64,000 nt of DNA from positions 1,550,001 through 1,614,000 of the forward strand of contig CP042279.1 of the NCBI GenBank assembly GCA_007858575.1. The letters are read 5' to 3'. The notes under the pieces are model-generated. The model ran no database searches. It saw nothing but the letters and a program-made list of their open reading frames with translations, and had not been told where the DNA came from. Numbering within the stretch: position 1 is the first letter of the stretch; every line of letters starts with the position of its first letter. A program made the position numbers and the translations under genes. Positions 1-9,745 of this stretch are shown piece by piece. This DNA is from Streptomyces sp. WAC08241. Its GTDB lineage: Bacteria > Actinomycetota > Actinomycetes > Streptomycetales > Streptomycetaceae.

Positions 1-168
1 CGCCTGCCGGTGGGACGACAGCGCGGGCACCCTGAGTCCGGGCAAGCGCGCCGACCTCGTCGTCCTCGGCGACGACCCGCACGCCGTCGACCCCTCCCGG
101 ATCGGAGACATCGAGGTCGTGGCGACCTTCGTGGACGGACGCGAGGCGACGGAGGGAAGAGGCCGTGA
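1..168 (+). CDS. Amidohydrolase, C-terminal end only
   Basis: Only the last ~55 residues are inside the window. The motif GTLSPGKRADLVVLGDDP followed by ATFVDGREA is the C-terminal strand of YtcJ/Amidohydro_3-type metal-dependent hydrolases, the part that closes the small beta-sandwich. The literal reading frame runs on without a stop. Restoring one G in the GAGG run near 160 gives RGP and a TGA at 166-168, directly before a non-coding stretch and a strong hairpin, so I place the end there. The metal ligands lie outside the window, so the substrate cannot be inferred. Family call is fairly sure, function is not. Confidence 0.7.
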   Translation, partial: RLPVGRQRGHPESGQARRPRRPRRRPARRRPLPDRRHRGRGDLRGRTRGDGGKRP

Positions 169-326
169 GCACCTCCCCGGGCCCCCGGACCGGCTCCCGG
201 CCCCGTGCCGGCTCCCCGCGACACCTCCTCGCCGGGCCGTCCGGCGCCGCGGCGGGACAGCCTTCCGGCCGCGCGAGGTGCGGACACGGACGCCTGTAGG
301 CGGTGAAGGACGCCGGTGCGTCATGA

Positions 327-375
327 CGGAAGGGCGGGCCCGGAGCGCCCGTACGGCTCCGGCCCCGCCCTTCCG
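327..375. terminator. Bidirectional hairpin between amidohydrolase and argD
   Basis: A 20-base arm at 327-346 pairs with 356-375 with one mismatch around a 9-base loop. It lies between two convergent genes (plus stop 168, minus stop 382), as expected for a shared factor-independent-like terminator. The remaining bases 169-326 show no gene I can support. Confidence 0.75.
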
Positions 376-381
376 TCGCGC

Positions 382-1557
382 TCAGGCGTCCAGCGCCTTC
401 GCCAGCGCCTCCACGAGCCCGTCGATCTGCCCGTCCGTCACCGTGAGGGCGGGAGCGAGCCGTACGGTGGCCGGGCCCGCCGCGTTGACCAGGAAGCCGG
501 CGTCCTGGGCCGCCCGCTGGACCTGGGCGGCCCGCGGCTCGGTGAGGACGACGCCCAGGAGGAGTCCGGCGCCCCGCACCCCGGCGACGCGGGGTGCCCC
601 AGCCCTCGATCCCCCGGCGCAGCCGCTCACCGGCCCGTACGGTCCGGGCGAGCAGCCCTCGGCCTCGACGGTCCGCAGGACGGCGAGCCCGGCCGCGCAC
701 GCGATCGGGTTGCCGCCGAAGGTGGAGCCGTGCTGGCCGGGGCCGAGGAGCCGGGCCGCCGAACCGAAGGCCACCGCGACGCCGATCGGGAGCCCGCCGC
801 CGAGCCCCTTGGCGAGGGTGACCACGTCGGGGTCCACGTCCCGGTCCGCCTGGTGCGCGAACCAGTGGCCGGTCCGGCCGACGCCGGTCTGCACCTCGTC
901 CAGGACGAGCAGCGTGCCGGTCGCCCGGGTGATCTCCCGCGCGGCCCGCAGGTACCCCTCGGGCGCGGGGACGACCCCGCCCTCGCCCTGCACCGGTTCG
1001 AGGACGACCGCCGCGGTCTCTCCGTGACGGCCGCGCGCAGCGCCCCGACGTCCCCGAACGGGACGTGCGTCACCCCGTCGGGCAGCGGCAGGAACGGCTC
1101 GCGCTTCGCCGGCTGGCCGGTCAGGGCCAGGGCCCCATGGTGCGCCCGTGGAACCCGCCCTCGGCGGCGACCACGTGCGGACGGCCCGTCCGGCGGGCGA
1201 TCTTGAAGGCCGCTTCGAGCGCCTCCGCGCCCGAGTTCGCGAAGAAGACCCTGCCCCGCCTGCCGAAGAGCCGGAGCAGCTCCTCGGCCAGGGCGACGGG
1301 CGGCTCGGCGACGAACAGGTTCGACACGTGGCCGAGCCGCTCGACCTGCTCCCGGACGGCCGCGACGACGGCCGGGTGGGCGTGGCCCAGGGTGTTGACC
1401 GCGATCCCGCCGGTGAAGTCGGTGTACGTACGGCCCGCCTCGTCCTCGACGGTGCTGCCCTCGCCCCGGACCAGGGCCAGCGGGGAGTGCCGTACGTGTC
1501 CATCATGACCGCGCGCCAGCGGTCCGTGAGCGTCCTGGTGCTGTCGGCGGCGGTCAC
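382..1557 (-). CDS. argD: Acetylornithine aminotransferase ArgD
   Basis: PLP-dependent class III aminotransferase that converts N-acetylglutamate semialdehyde to N-acetylornithine in arginine/ornithine synthesis. The N-terminus reads [20 protein letters not shown], followed by [31 protein letters not shown], the [12 protein letters not shown] motif and the PLP-lysine motif [13 protein letters not shown]. Length (~390 aa) is normal. The GTG start at 1557 overlaps the argB stop by GTGA and has GAGGAGG upstream. At least five single-base frameshifts (near 611, 655, 1020, 1135 and 1490) split it, mostly GAGGGG read as GAGGG. Last gene of the argCJBD operon. No argR follows; a hairpin ends the unit. 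Confidence 0.92.
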   Translation of the reverse strand: MTAADSTRTLTDRWRAVMMDTYGTPRWPWSGARAAPSRTRRAVRTPTSPAGSRSTPWATPTRPSSRPSGSRSSGSATCRTCSSPSRPSPWPRSCSGSSAGGAGSSSRTRARRRSKRPSRSPAGRAVRTWSPPRAGSTGAPWGPGPDRPAGEARAVPAAARRGDARPVRGRRGAARGRHGETAAVVLEPVQGEGGVVPAPEGYLRAAREITRATGTLLVLDEVQTGVGRTGHWFAHQADRDVDPDVVTLAKGLGGGLPIGVAVAFGSAARLLGPGQHGSTFGGNPIACAAGLAVLRTVEAEGCSPGPYGPVSGCAGGSRAGAPRVAGVRGAGLLLGVVLTEPRAAQVQRAAQDAGFLVNAAGPATVRLAPALTVTDGQIDGLVEALAKALDA

Positions 1558-2590
1558 GCGTCGTCCTCCTCGGACGGGGGAGCAGGTACGGGGCGGGGCG
1601 GGCTCCGGTTCGGGGCCGGGGTCGGGGACCACGGTGGTGCCGGGACCGTCCGCGGCGAAGACGCCGCCGAGGAGCGCGTGCGGCACCCGGCCGTCGACGA
1701 CCCGGGCCGCGCGGACGCCCGCGCGGACCGCCCGCAGGCACCCCTCCATCTTCGGGAGCATGCCGCTCGCCAGGTCCGGGAGCAGCGCGTCCAGTTCACC
1801 GGCCGTCAGGCGGGCGACGACCTCGGTGCTGCGGGGCCAGTCCGCGTAGAGCCCCTCGACGTCGGTGAGGACCACGAGCCGGTCCGCGCCGAGGGCCACG
1901 GCGAGCGCGGAGGCCGCGAGGTCGGCGTTGACGTTGTAGACCTCCCCGTCCGCGCCCCGCGCGACGGGCGAGACGACGGGGATGCGGCCCGCCTCCAGGA
2001 GGGCCCGCACGGCGGCGGTCTCCACGGCCACGACCTCGCCGACGAGGCCGATGTCCACGGGCCTGCCGTCCACCCACGCGGGCGCCGCACGGCGGTCATG
2101 GTGTGCGCGTCCTCGCCCGACAGGCCCACGGCGAAGGGGCCGTGGGCGTTGAGGGCGCCGACCAGCTCCCGCTGCACCTGCCCGGTCAGCACCATCCGGA
2201 CCACGTCCATGGTCTCGGGCGTGGTCACCCGCAGGCCCGCCTCGAAGCGGACCTCCAGGTCGAGGCGGTCGAGCATGGCGCTGATCTGCGGTCCGCCGCC
2301 GTGCACGACGACCGGCCGCAGCCCCGCGTGCCACAGCTCCACGACGTCCTGCGCGAAGGTCCGGTGCAGCGCCGGGTCCACCATGGCGTTGCCGCCGAAC
2401 TTGACGACGACCGTCCGGCCCCGGAGCTCCTCGGCCCAGGGCAGGTCGGCGGCGGCGGTGACCGCGTCGGCGGCCGAAGCGGCAGTGGCGGCCGAAGTGG
2501 CCGCGGTGGCCGCGGTAGTGGTTCCGGCCGGGGCGTCGCCCGGCCGCGCGTGGGGAGCGTCCCCGTCCGTGTCGTCCCGGGCCCGCTCAT
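1554..2590 (-). CDS. argB: Acetylglutamate kinase ArgB
   Basis: Amino-acid kinase that phosphorylates N-acetylglutamate, usually the arginine-feedback step. Motifs are [49 protein letters not shown] and the C-terminal [15 protein letters not shown]. The ATG at 2590 overlaps the argJ TGA (ATGA). Restoring one G just after MSGPG opens an alanine/threonine-rich N-terminal extension of about 60 residues ahead of the kinase core, longer than usual. Further frameshifts lie near 2088 and 1795. Translationally coupled between argJ and argD. Confidence 0.92.
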
Positions 2591-3737
2591 GAGCTGTACG
2601 CGCTGTTCTCGTGGACGTACTCGGCCGTCAGGTCGTTGGTCCAGAGGACCGCCGACGCGTCACCGGAGCGCAGGTCGGCGGTGATCGTGATCCGCCGGTC
2701 CGACAGGTCGACCTTGTCCCGGGACTCGCCCGCCGCGCCGTCCCGGCACACCCAGACGCCGTTGATCGCCACGTCGAGCCGGTCCGGGTCGAAGACGGCC
2801 GCCGTGGTGCCGATGGCGGAGAGCACCCGGCCCCAGTTGGGGTCCTCGCCGTGCAGGGCGCACTTGAGGAGGTTGTTGCGGGCGATGGACCGGCCCACCT
2901 CGACGGCGTCCTCCTCGGAGGCCGCGCCGACGACGTGCACCTCGATCTCCTTGGAGGCGCCCTCGGCGTCTGCCACCAACTGCCCGGCCAGGTCCAGGCA
3001 GACCGCGTGCACGGCCCCGGCGAAGGCCTCCGGGTCGGGGACGGTCCCGGAGGCGCCCGAGGCGAGGAGCAGCACGGTGTCGTTGGTGGACATGCAGCCG
3101 TCCGAGTCCACCCGGTCGAAGGTGGTGCGCACCGCGGCGCGGAGCGCCCGTCCAGCGCCTCCGCGTCCACGTCGGCGTCGGTGGTGAGGACGACCAGCAT
3201 GGTCGCGAGGCCCGGGGCGAGCATGCCCGCGCCCTTCGCCATGCCGCCGACCGTCCAGTCGCCCCGGGTCACCGAGGCGGTCTTGTGGACCGAGTCCGTC
3301 GTCCTGATCGCGACGGCCGCGTCCTCGCCGCCGTCCGGGGAGAGCAGCCCGCCCGCGGCGGCGATGCCCGCGGTGACGCGGTCCATCGGCAGCCGCACGC
3401 CGATCAGGCCGGTGGAGCACACCGCGACCTCGTGCGGGTCCACGTCCACGGCGCCCGCCGTCCGCTCGGCCATCAGACGCGCGTCGACGGCGCCGGCCTG
3501 TCCCGTACAGGCGTTGGCGCCGCCGGAGTTGAGGACGACGGCCGATATCCGGCCGTCGGCCAGGGCGCGCCGGGTCCAGCGCACGGGCGCGGCCTGGACG
3601 CGGTTGGAGGTGAAGACGCCGGCGGCGGCGCGCGACGGCCCCCGGTTCACCACCAGGGCCAGATCGCGGTCACCGGACTCCTTGATGCCGGCGGCGACGC
3701 CGCAGGCGAGGAATCCCTGTGCAGCGGTCACACTCAC
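2587..3737 (-). CDS. argJ: Bifunctional ornithine acetyltransferase/N-acetylglutamate synthase ArgJ
   Basis: Transfers the acetyl group from acetylornithine to glutamate, giving the cyclic arginine pathway. The protein begins [20 protein letters not shown]. It carries the autocleavage region [15 protein letters not shown], whose Thr in LATML is the new N-terminal nucleophile after self-cleavage, and [14 protein letters not shown] early in the beta chain. It ends HENSAYSS. The GTG start at 3737 overlaps the argC TGA. One frameshift near 3150 (GGGG read as GGG) splits alpha from beta sequence. Size (~383 aa) is typical. Confidence 0.93.
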
Positions 3738-4766
3738 GGAGTGACTCCATTCGTGGCAGGCCCAGCCGTTCCGGCAGGCCGAGGGCGACATTCATGCTCT
3801 GCACCGCGCCACCCGCGGTGCCCTTCGTCAGGTTGTCGACGGCGCTCACGCAGATCAGCCGGCTGGCGTCCGGGTCCACGGCGATCTGCACCTGGACCGT
3901 GTTGGAGCCGAGGACGGCGGCCGTCGAGGCCACTGCCCGGGCGGCAGCAGCCGGACGAACGGCTCGTCGGCGTAGGCGGACGCGTACGCCTCGCGCACCG
4001 CTTCGGGGGCCCGCCGCGAGCGCCTCGGGGCGCAGCCGCGCCGAGCAGGTGGCGAGGATGCCCCGGGGCATGGGGGCGAGCGTCGGGGTGAAGGAGACGG
4101 TGACGTGCTCACCGGCCGCCCCGGAGAGGTTCTGGACGAGCTCGGGGTGTGCCGGTGGCCGCCGCCGACCCCGTACGGGCTCATGGAGCCCATCACCTCG
4201 GCGCCGAGGAGGTGCGGCTTGAGGCCCGTCCGGCGCCCGAGGTCCCGCTGGCCGCGACGACCACGACCTCCGGCTCCACGAGCCGGCCGCGTGCGCGGGG
4301 AACAGCGCGAGCGTGACCGCCGTGGGGTAGCAGCCGGGCACGGCGATCCGGGTGGCGCCCTTCAACGCCTCCCGGGCGCCCGGGAGTTCCGGGAGGCCGT
4401 ACGGCCAGGTCCCGGCGTGCGCGGAGCCGTAGAAGCGCTCCCAGGCCGCCGGGTCGCGCAGACGGAAGTCCGCCCCGCAGTCCACGATCAGCGTGTCGGG
4501 GTCCGACTCCCGCGCGTACGCCGCCGACTGCCCGTGCGGCAGGGCCAGGAAGACCACGTCGTGACCGCGCAGGGCGGCCGCCGAGGTCTCGCCGAGGACC
4601 CGGTCCGCGAGCTCGGCCAGTTGCGGTTGTACGGAGCCGAGCGTCCGGCCCGCACTGCTGTGCGCGGTCACCGCGCCGATCTCCACGCCGGGATGCGACA
4701 GCAGCAGGCGGAGGAGCTCCCGCCCGCGTAGCCGCTCGCACCGGCCACCGCGACCCTTACGGTCAT
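3734..4766 (-). CDS. argC: N-acetyl-gamma-glutamyl-phosphate reductase ArgC
   Basis: NADPH-dependent reductase for the third arginine step. MTVRVAVAGASGYAGGELLR is the Rossmann start (one G restored) and AVPGCYPTAVTLALFP contains the catalytic cysteine. NLTKGTAGGAVQSMN is near the end. With one C restored the C-terminus reads NGVTP and TGA, overlapping the argJ GTG. ATG at 4766 has GGAAG upstream. Several frameshifts occur, near 3760, 3935, 4010 and 4718 among others. It heads the argCJBD unit. I see no ARG box in the 350 bases upstream, but an iron box lies at 5105-5123. Confidence 0.92.
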
Positions 4767-5083
4767 GTTCTTCCGTCTCTCCGTACGTGTGGGGACGCCG
4801 CCCCGGGAGGGGCCGCGGAACGCCGTTCCAGGGTGGGGGCGCGGGGTTGCCGGCACGGGCCCCCGGTCGTGCGTCCCGGCGAACGTCTCGCGGCGCCCGG
4901 TCGGACACGGACCGCGCGAAGCGGCCCGGCCCCGGGCGCGCCGGCCCGGCGGACGGGCTCCGTGGCGGGCGGACCGCCGTCCGCGCCGTCGTCCGCGGTC
5001 CCGTTCGCGCCGCCGTTCCGTGCCGTCGCCGTGGAATCGTTCGCGCCCTTCGGGAAGAACGCGAAAAGCGGATGTGTCCGCAC
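4763..5083 (-). CDS. Small hypothetical ORF coupled to argC
   Basis: An open frame of 106 codons from GTG 5083, preceded by AAGGGTGAGGG, whose TGA overlaps the argC ATG as ATGA. It begins MRTHPLFAFFPKGANDSTAT and then turns into low-complexity Ala/Gly/Arg/Pro sequence. No family is recognised. Its start lies just downstream of the iron box, and it would be co-translated with argC. The low-complexity second half and the frequency of frameshifts in this sequence mean it may be only a leader region. Tentative. Confidence 0.3.
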   Translation of the reverse strand: MRTHPLFAFFPKGANDSTATARNGGANGTADDGADGGPPATEPVRRAGAPGAGPLRAVRVRPGAARRSPGRTTGGPCRQPRAPTLERRSAAPPGAASPHVRRDGRT

Positions 5084-5104
5084 CCCTCACCCTTCGATCG
5101 GGAC

Positions 5105-5123
5105 TTAGCTGAGCCTAACCTAA
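5105..5123 (-). promoter_or_regulatory. Iron box (DmdR/DtxR-type operator)
   Basis: Read on the minus strand the site is TTAGGTTAGGCTCAGCTAA. As I remember the streptomycete DmdR1 consensus, TTAGGTTAGGCTCACCTAA, it matches at 18 of 19 positions. It sits 22 bases before the GTG of the small ORF leading into argC and ~90 bases before the divergent phosphatase gene at 5213. Either could be iron-repressed; the spacing favours the minus-strand unit. Confidence 0.75.
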
Positions 5124-5212
5124 GTTGAGCTTCCGTGGGGCTCGCCGGTCGCGGTCCACCGACGGGACGGTCCCGTCGAGCGTCCCGGACGGGCCCGGCG
5201 TAGGGTCCGGAT

Positions 5213-7449
5213 ATGGGAGAGCCCGCGGGCGCGGACGCCGACGACGTCTTCGGCTCGGGGCGGTTGGACGCCGTCCTCGCCGACGTGATGCGCGACGCCG
5301 GGGCCTCGGTCGGCCTCGTCTACCTCCGGGTCCCGGGGAGAGCATGCTGCGCCTGGCCCTGGTGTCGGGCGTCTCCCAGGAGATCGCCGCCCCTGGGTCC
5401 GCATCCCGGCCGACGCGCCGATCCCGGTGGTCGACGCCATGCGCGACCGGAGCCTCGTCTGGCTGGGCGGCCAGGAGGAGATCGCCCGCCGCTACCCGCG
5501 CCTGGGGATCGTGCTGCCGTACGACTTCCTCCTCGCCGCCGCCCCGATCGCCGACGACACCGCCGTGTGGGGCGGGATCGTCCTGCTGTGGCCGGTCTGG
5601 CACCCGCCCCGGCTCGACGAGGACGAGCGCGGGGCGCTCGACGCCTGCGGCCGGCGGGCGGCCGGCCTGCTGCGCCGGGCGGCCGGGCGGGGAGCGGCGT
5701 CGTACCCTCCGAACCGCGCGTCGTGCACCCGGCCCGGCCCCCGGAGGCCGATCCCGTCCTGGCCAGGTCCGCCCTCCACTTCGCCGAACGCCTCCCCTTC
5801 GGATGCTGCGCCCTGGACCTCGACGGACGCCTCACCTTCCTCAACACCGCCGCCGCGGAGCTGCTCCAGGCGGGCGCGGCGGCGCTGCTCGGCAAGCGCC
5901 CGTGGAGGTGCTGATCTGGCTGAACGACCCCTCTTCGAGGACCGCTACCGCGCGGCGGTGGTCACCCGTCAGCCGATGTCGTTCACCGTCGTGCGGCGGC
6001 CGGCGACCTGGCTGCTCTTCGAGCTCTACCCGGACGCCACCGGCATCAGCGTCCACGTCACCCGGTGGCGGGGCCCTCCGGGCGGGCGCGGGGAGGGGCC
6101 GGGAGGAGGCCCGGGGCGGGCCCGGCGGCCCCGCCGGCGACCTCCGGGGCGTACAGAGCCCCCGGGACCTCCGAGGCGTACGGGGTCTCCGACATGTCCG
6201 TCCCCTCCAGGGGCCCGGCCCCGCCCCTCGGCAGGCCGAACCCGTGGGTGCCGGGGCCGTGTACCGCCTCATGCACATGGCGGCGACCCTGGCGGAGGCG
6301 GCCGGCGTCCGCGACGTCGTCGAGCTCGTCGCCGACCAGATCGTGCCCGCCTTCGGCCCGCAGGGCCTCGTCCTGATGAGCGCGGACGAGGGACGGCTGC
6401 GCATCATCGGCCACCGCGGCTACAGCCGGGAGTTCGTGGACCGGTACGACGGCACGCCCCTGACGGCGCCGGTCGCCGACGCCCAGGTCCTCGCCACCGG
6501 CGTCCCCGTCTTCTTCACCAGCCCCGAGGACCTCCACCGCGCCCACCCGCACGCCCCGCGCTACGCGGACCGCTCCGCCTGGGCGTTCCTGCCGCTGATC
6601 GCCTCCGGCCGCCCGGTGGGCTCCCTGATCCTCTCGTACGCCCGGCCGCGTCCCTTCCCGGGGCCGAGCGGGCCATGCTCACCTCCCTGGCGGGCCTCAT
6701 CGCCCAGGCCCTCGCGCGGGCCCGGCTCTACGACGCCAAGCACTCCCTCGCGCACAGCCTCCAGACCAGCCTGCTCCCGCACGGCCTGGTCCCGCTCCCG
6801 GGGTCGGGGTCGCCGCCCGCTACCTGCCGGCGGGTCACGGCATGGACGTGGGCGGCGACTTCTACGACCTCATCCGCGCCGCGCCCGGCACCGTCATCGC
6901 CGTCATCGGCGACGTCCAGGGCACGACCCGAACGCCGCCGCCCTCATGGGGCAGGTGCGCACCGCCGTCCACGCGCACGCCACGGCCGGCGCGTCCCCCG
7001 GCGACATCCTCGACCGCACCAACCGGCTCCTGAACGACCTGGACCCGGACCGCTTCACCAGTTGCCTGATCGTCGAACTCGACCCGGCCCGCCACCGCCT
7101 GCGGCTCGCCACGGCGGGCCACCCGCCGCCGCTCCTGCGCGGGCCCGACGGCCGGACCCGCCTCCTGGAGTCCCCGCCGGGCCTCCTCCTCGGGATCGCC
7201 CCGGACGTCGCGTACACCACCACCGGGGTGCCCTGGGAGCCCGGTTCGGTCCTCGCCCTCTACACCGACGGCCTCGTCGAGACGCCCGGCGTCGACATCG
7301 GCACGTCCACGGCGGAGCTGTCCGGCCGTCTCGCGCGGTCCCGGTCCGAGGACCTCGACGCCCTCGCGGACGGCCTGATCCGGCACGTGAAGGACCCCGC
7401 GCACCGCACCGACGACGTCGCCCTCCTGCTCGTCCGCCACGAGCCTTGA
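5213..7449 (+). CDS. GAF/PAS sensor serine phosphatase (SpoIIE/PP2C type)
   Basis: Predicted cytoplasmic signalling phosphatase of the RsbU/SpoIIE class, which typically dephosphorylate anti-anti-sigma factors. Domain order after frame repair: an N-terminal GAF-like region (MGEPAGADADDVFGSGRLDA to ~170), a PAS region (FGCCALDLDGRLTFLN to ~290), a proline/glycine-rich linker, a second GAF (YRLMHMAATLAEAAGVRDVV to ~490) and a C-terminal PP2C domain with GMDVGGDFYDL, VIGDVQG, ATAGHPPPLL and VLALYTDGLVE. The aspartates of GGDFYD, GDVQG and YTDG are the metal ligands expected for this fold. At least six single-base frameshifts split it. No partner sigma or STAS gene lies adjacent, so its target is unknown. 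Confidence 0.85.
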
Positions 7450-7469
7450 GGCCGCCCCCTTGCCGCACC

Positions 7470-7505
7470 TATCGAAAATCGATAGCTTGTTATCGGTTTT
7501 CGATC
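7470..7505. promoter_or_regulatory. Inverted-repeat operator before DUF2975-HTH pair
   Basis: TATCGAAAATCGATA (7470-7484) and TATCGGTTTTCGATC (7491-7505) form a nearly symmetrical inverted repeat around a 6-base spacer. It is strikingly A/T-rich for this genome and sits 12 bases before the ATG at 7518. Position and symmetry suggest an autoregulatory operator for the HTH protein encoded second in the pair. Confidence 0.6.
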
Positions 7506-7517
7506 GAAGGGGATGTC

Positions 7518-8014
7518 ATGGGAAGCTGACGGTGCTCGCCCTGCGGGCCGTGCTCGCGGGACTGCTCGCGGGTTCGGTCTTCGTGGAGGCGGTGATGGTC
7601 CCGCTCCTGGCCGCCGATCTGAACGGGCTCCGGCCGGAGTACGCCCACCTGCGCACGCCGGTGCTCGTGCTCCTGGTCCTGGGCGCGCTGACGGCGCAGA
7701 CCGTCCTGGTCTGCGTGTGGCGGCTCGTGACGATGGTGCGGCGCGGCACGGTGTTCTCGCACGCGGCCTTCCGGTACGTGGACGTCGTCACCGGCGCCTT
7801 CGCCGCGGGCGCCGCCCTGGTGTTCGCGTTCGCCGTGCTCCTCGCGCCCGGCGAGGCCGCCGCCCCGGGCGTGGTGCTCCTGATCTGCGGGGCGAGCCTG
7901 GCGGTCCTGGGCGTGGCCCTGATCGTGCTCGTGCTGCGGACGCTGCTCGCCCAGGCCGTCGAGCGCGAGGTCGAGGCGACGCGGATGCGGGCCGAGCTCG
8001 CCGAGGTGATCTGA
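7518..8014 (+). CDS. DUF2975 membrane protein
   Basis: A ~165-aa integral membrane protein with four hydrophobic segments: ALRAVLAGLLAGSVFVEAVM near the start, TPVLVLLVLGALTAQTVLV, VTGAFAAGAALVFAFAVLL, and VVLLICGASLAVLGVALIVL. This is the layout of the DUF2975 family (YoaS-like). The ATG at 7518 becomes in-frame when one G is restored in ATGGGGAAGCTG; AAGGGG is the ribosome site. The C-terminal tail is charged (REVEATRMRAELAEV). Its stop overlaps the next ATG (TGATG), the usual coupling of DUF2975 with a small XRE regulator. Function in the family is unknown. Confidence 0.85.
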
Positions 8015-8284
8015 TGCCGATCGTCGTGGACGTCGACGTGATGCTGGCCCGGCGCAAGATGTCGGTGGGTGAGCTCGCGGAACGCGTGGGCATCACCCCG
8101 GCCAACCTCGCCGTGCTCAAGAACGGACGCGCCAAGGCGGTGCGCTTCACCACCCTCGGCGCCTCTGCGAGGTCCTCGACTGCCAGCCGGGCGACCTGCT
8201 CCGCTGGGAGCCGGAGCCCGGGCGGAGGACGCGGCCGAGGAGGACGCGGCCGAAGGGGCCCTGGCGGTCGGCGGGGACGGCTGA
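8013..8284 (+). CDS. Small XRE/Cro-type HTH regulator
   Basis: About 90 residues, beginning MPIVVDVDVMLARRKMSVGE and containing a complete helix-turn-helix (ELAERVGITPANLAVLKNG) of the YozG/HTH_26 type, followed after one frameshift (CCCTC read as CCTC near 8164) by CEVLDCQPGDLLRWEPE. The tail is acidic (Glu/Asp/Ala). It overlaps the DUF2975 gene and probably binds the inverted repeat at 7470-7505. In related pairs the regulator acts on its own operon; that is inference here. Confidence 0.85.
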
Positions 8285-8289
8285 CGGAC

Positions 8290-8316
8290 GCGCCGGAGGG
8301 GCGGCCCTCCCGGCGC
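8290..8316. terminator. Convergent hairpin
   Basis: GCGCCGGAGGG and CCCTCCCGGCGC pair around GCGG with a one-base bulge. It sits between the HTH stop at 8284 and the exporter stop at 8339, so it can serve both strands. Confidence 0.6.
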
Positions 8317-8338
8317 GCCGCACGTGCGGTGACGGGGA

Positions 8339-9596
8339 TCAGTCCGCCGGCCGCGGAGCCGTACGGGAGAAGTGGCGGGCGGTGGGCACGAGCGCCGCGC
8401 CGGCCGGTACGAGGAAGCAGACGGCGGCGCACACGGCGAGCACCGGAGCGGTGCCGAACGCCCCGACGGCCGGGGCGATCAGGGCGAGGCCGACCGGCGC
8501 GAGGCCGTAGGAGACGAGGAAGTCCAGCGAGGAGACGCGGGCCAGCTTGTCCGGGGCCACCTCGCGCTGGGTGGCCGTGAACCAGGGCACGTTGAACAGT
8601 TCGATGCCGATCCCGGCGACGGCGTACGCGACGACGATCGCGACCGGGTGCACGGGCAGCACCAGGCTCAGCGGCGCGAAGCCGTACGCGGCCAGGCCGG
8701 CGAAGGCCGCCCACCCCCGGGAGCGCGGACGCCACCGGGCGATGACGAGCGCGCCGCCGAGCGCGCCCACGGTGTACGCCGTCATGGCCGCCGCCAGGAC
8801 CCACGTGCTGCCGTAGCGGTCCCGGCTGATCAGGGCAGGGCGACGCTGGTCGCGGAGTAGCCGAGGGCGATGACCGCGACGAGGGCGGCGAGTCCGGCCA
8901 GGAACCAGGGGTGCCGGCGGGCCTCCCGTATGCCCTCCGCGAACTCGGCGCGGAACCCCGCGCGCCGGCCGGGCTCGGCGGCCGGCGTCGCCGTGGCCGT
9001 CCCCCGCCCGGGACGAGCGCGGCCACCAGCCACAGCAGACCGATGCCGAGCAGCAGCGTCCGGACGTCGAGGACGGCCGCGAGCAGCGCGGTCAGGGCGG
9101 GCCCGGCGAGGGTGGAGCTCCGCACCGCCAGGGTCATGGCCGCGTTGGCCTGCTGGCGCCGGTCGGGGTCCACGGTCTCGGCCGTGAGCGCCTGGAACGC
9201 CGGGCGGCAGGCGCCCTGTCCGGCCCCCGCGAGCGCGGCCGCCGCCGTCATCAGGACGAGCGAGCGGCCGAGTCCGGCGGCGAGGAGAGGGCGGCGAACG
9301 CCGCCGCGAGGGCCGACCAGAGGACGACCGTGCGGCGCGAGTGCCGGTCGGCGAGGACCCCGCCGACGGCGACGGCGACGAGGAACCCGGCGGTGCGCGC
9401 GGCGAGGACGAGCCCGAGGCCGGCGGCGCCGAGGTCGCGGTGGAGCACGGCGAGCCCGAGCACGAAGGGCAGGGCCCAGGTCGCGAGCCCGGAGGCGGTG
9501 GTGCCCGCCCACAGGCGCAGGAACGCGAGCTCGCGCAGGACCGAACGCGGTGGCGGGGAGGGGACGTGGCCGCTGCGGGGTGGGTGTGGTGGTCAC
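8339..9596 (-). CDS. MFS exporter (EntS/MFS_3-like)
   Basis: About 420 residues and roughly 12 membrane segments after joining frames. The early loop GGVLADRHSRRTVVLWS is the MFS G-x3-D-R-x2-R-R signature. LTAETVDPDRRQQANAAM and WFTATQREVAPDKLARVSSL match the repeated loops of the MFS_3 group that includes the enterobactin exporter. GTG 9596 (VTTTPTPQRPRP) is preceded by GAGGAG. It diverges from the importer operon across a Zur-like palindrome at 9653-9673, and the pairing of exporter and FecBCD importer is that of a metallophore locus. Four or more single-base frameshifts are present. Substrate not determinable from sequence. Confidence 0.8.
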
Positions 9597-9652
9597 GGCG
9601 TGGAGGCTCCTCGGGGACGGCGGGGCGGCTCGGAGAACCGCCCGGGGGTCGT

Positions 9653-9673
9653 TAATGGAAATGATTTCCATTA
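9653..9673. promoter_or_regulatory. Zur-like palindrome
   Basis: TAATGGAAATGATTTCCATTA is a perfect 10+1+10 inverted repeat. Compared with the actinobacterial Zur pattern as I remember it (TNATGAAAATCATTTTCANNA), all but three defined positions agree, and two of the changes are symmetrical. It lies 56 bases before the exporter GTG (9596) and 72 before the lipoprotein ATG (9746), so one site could control both directions. Other Fur-family regulators remain possible. Confidence 0.75.
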
Positions 9674-9745
9674 CAGTACCCTTCGAACGCGGCACTCCTG
9701 CCCGGTGCGCCACCACGCCCGCCCTTCCAGACCGGAGACCACCCC

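Noticed and set aside
382..4766. argCJBD as decayed pseudogenes
   Set aside because: All catalytic motifs survive, every junction overlaps neatly after one-base repairs, and unrelated essential genes show the same error type.
9674..9745. Possible cobalamin riboswitch before the FecBCD-like operon
   Set aside because: Only ~70 bases are available and no B12-box-like sequence is present; the Zur-like palindrome explains regulation better.
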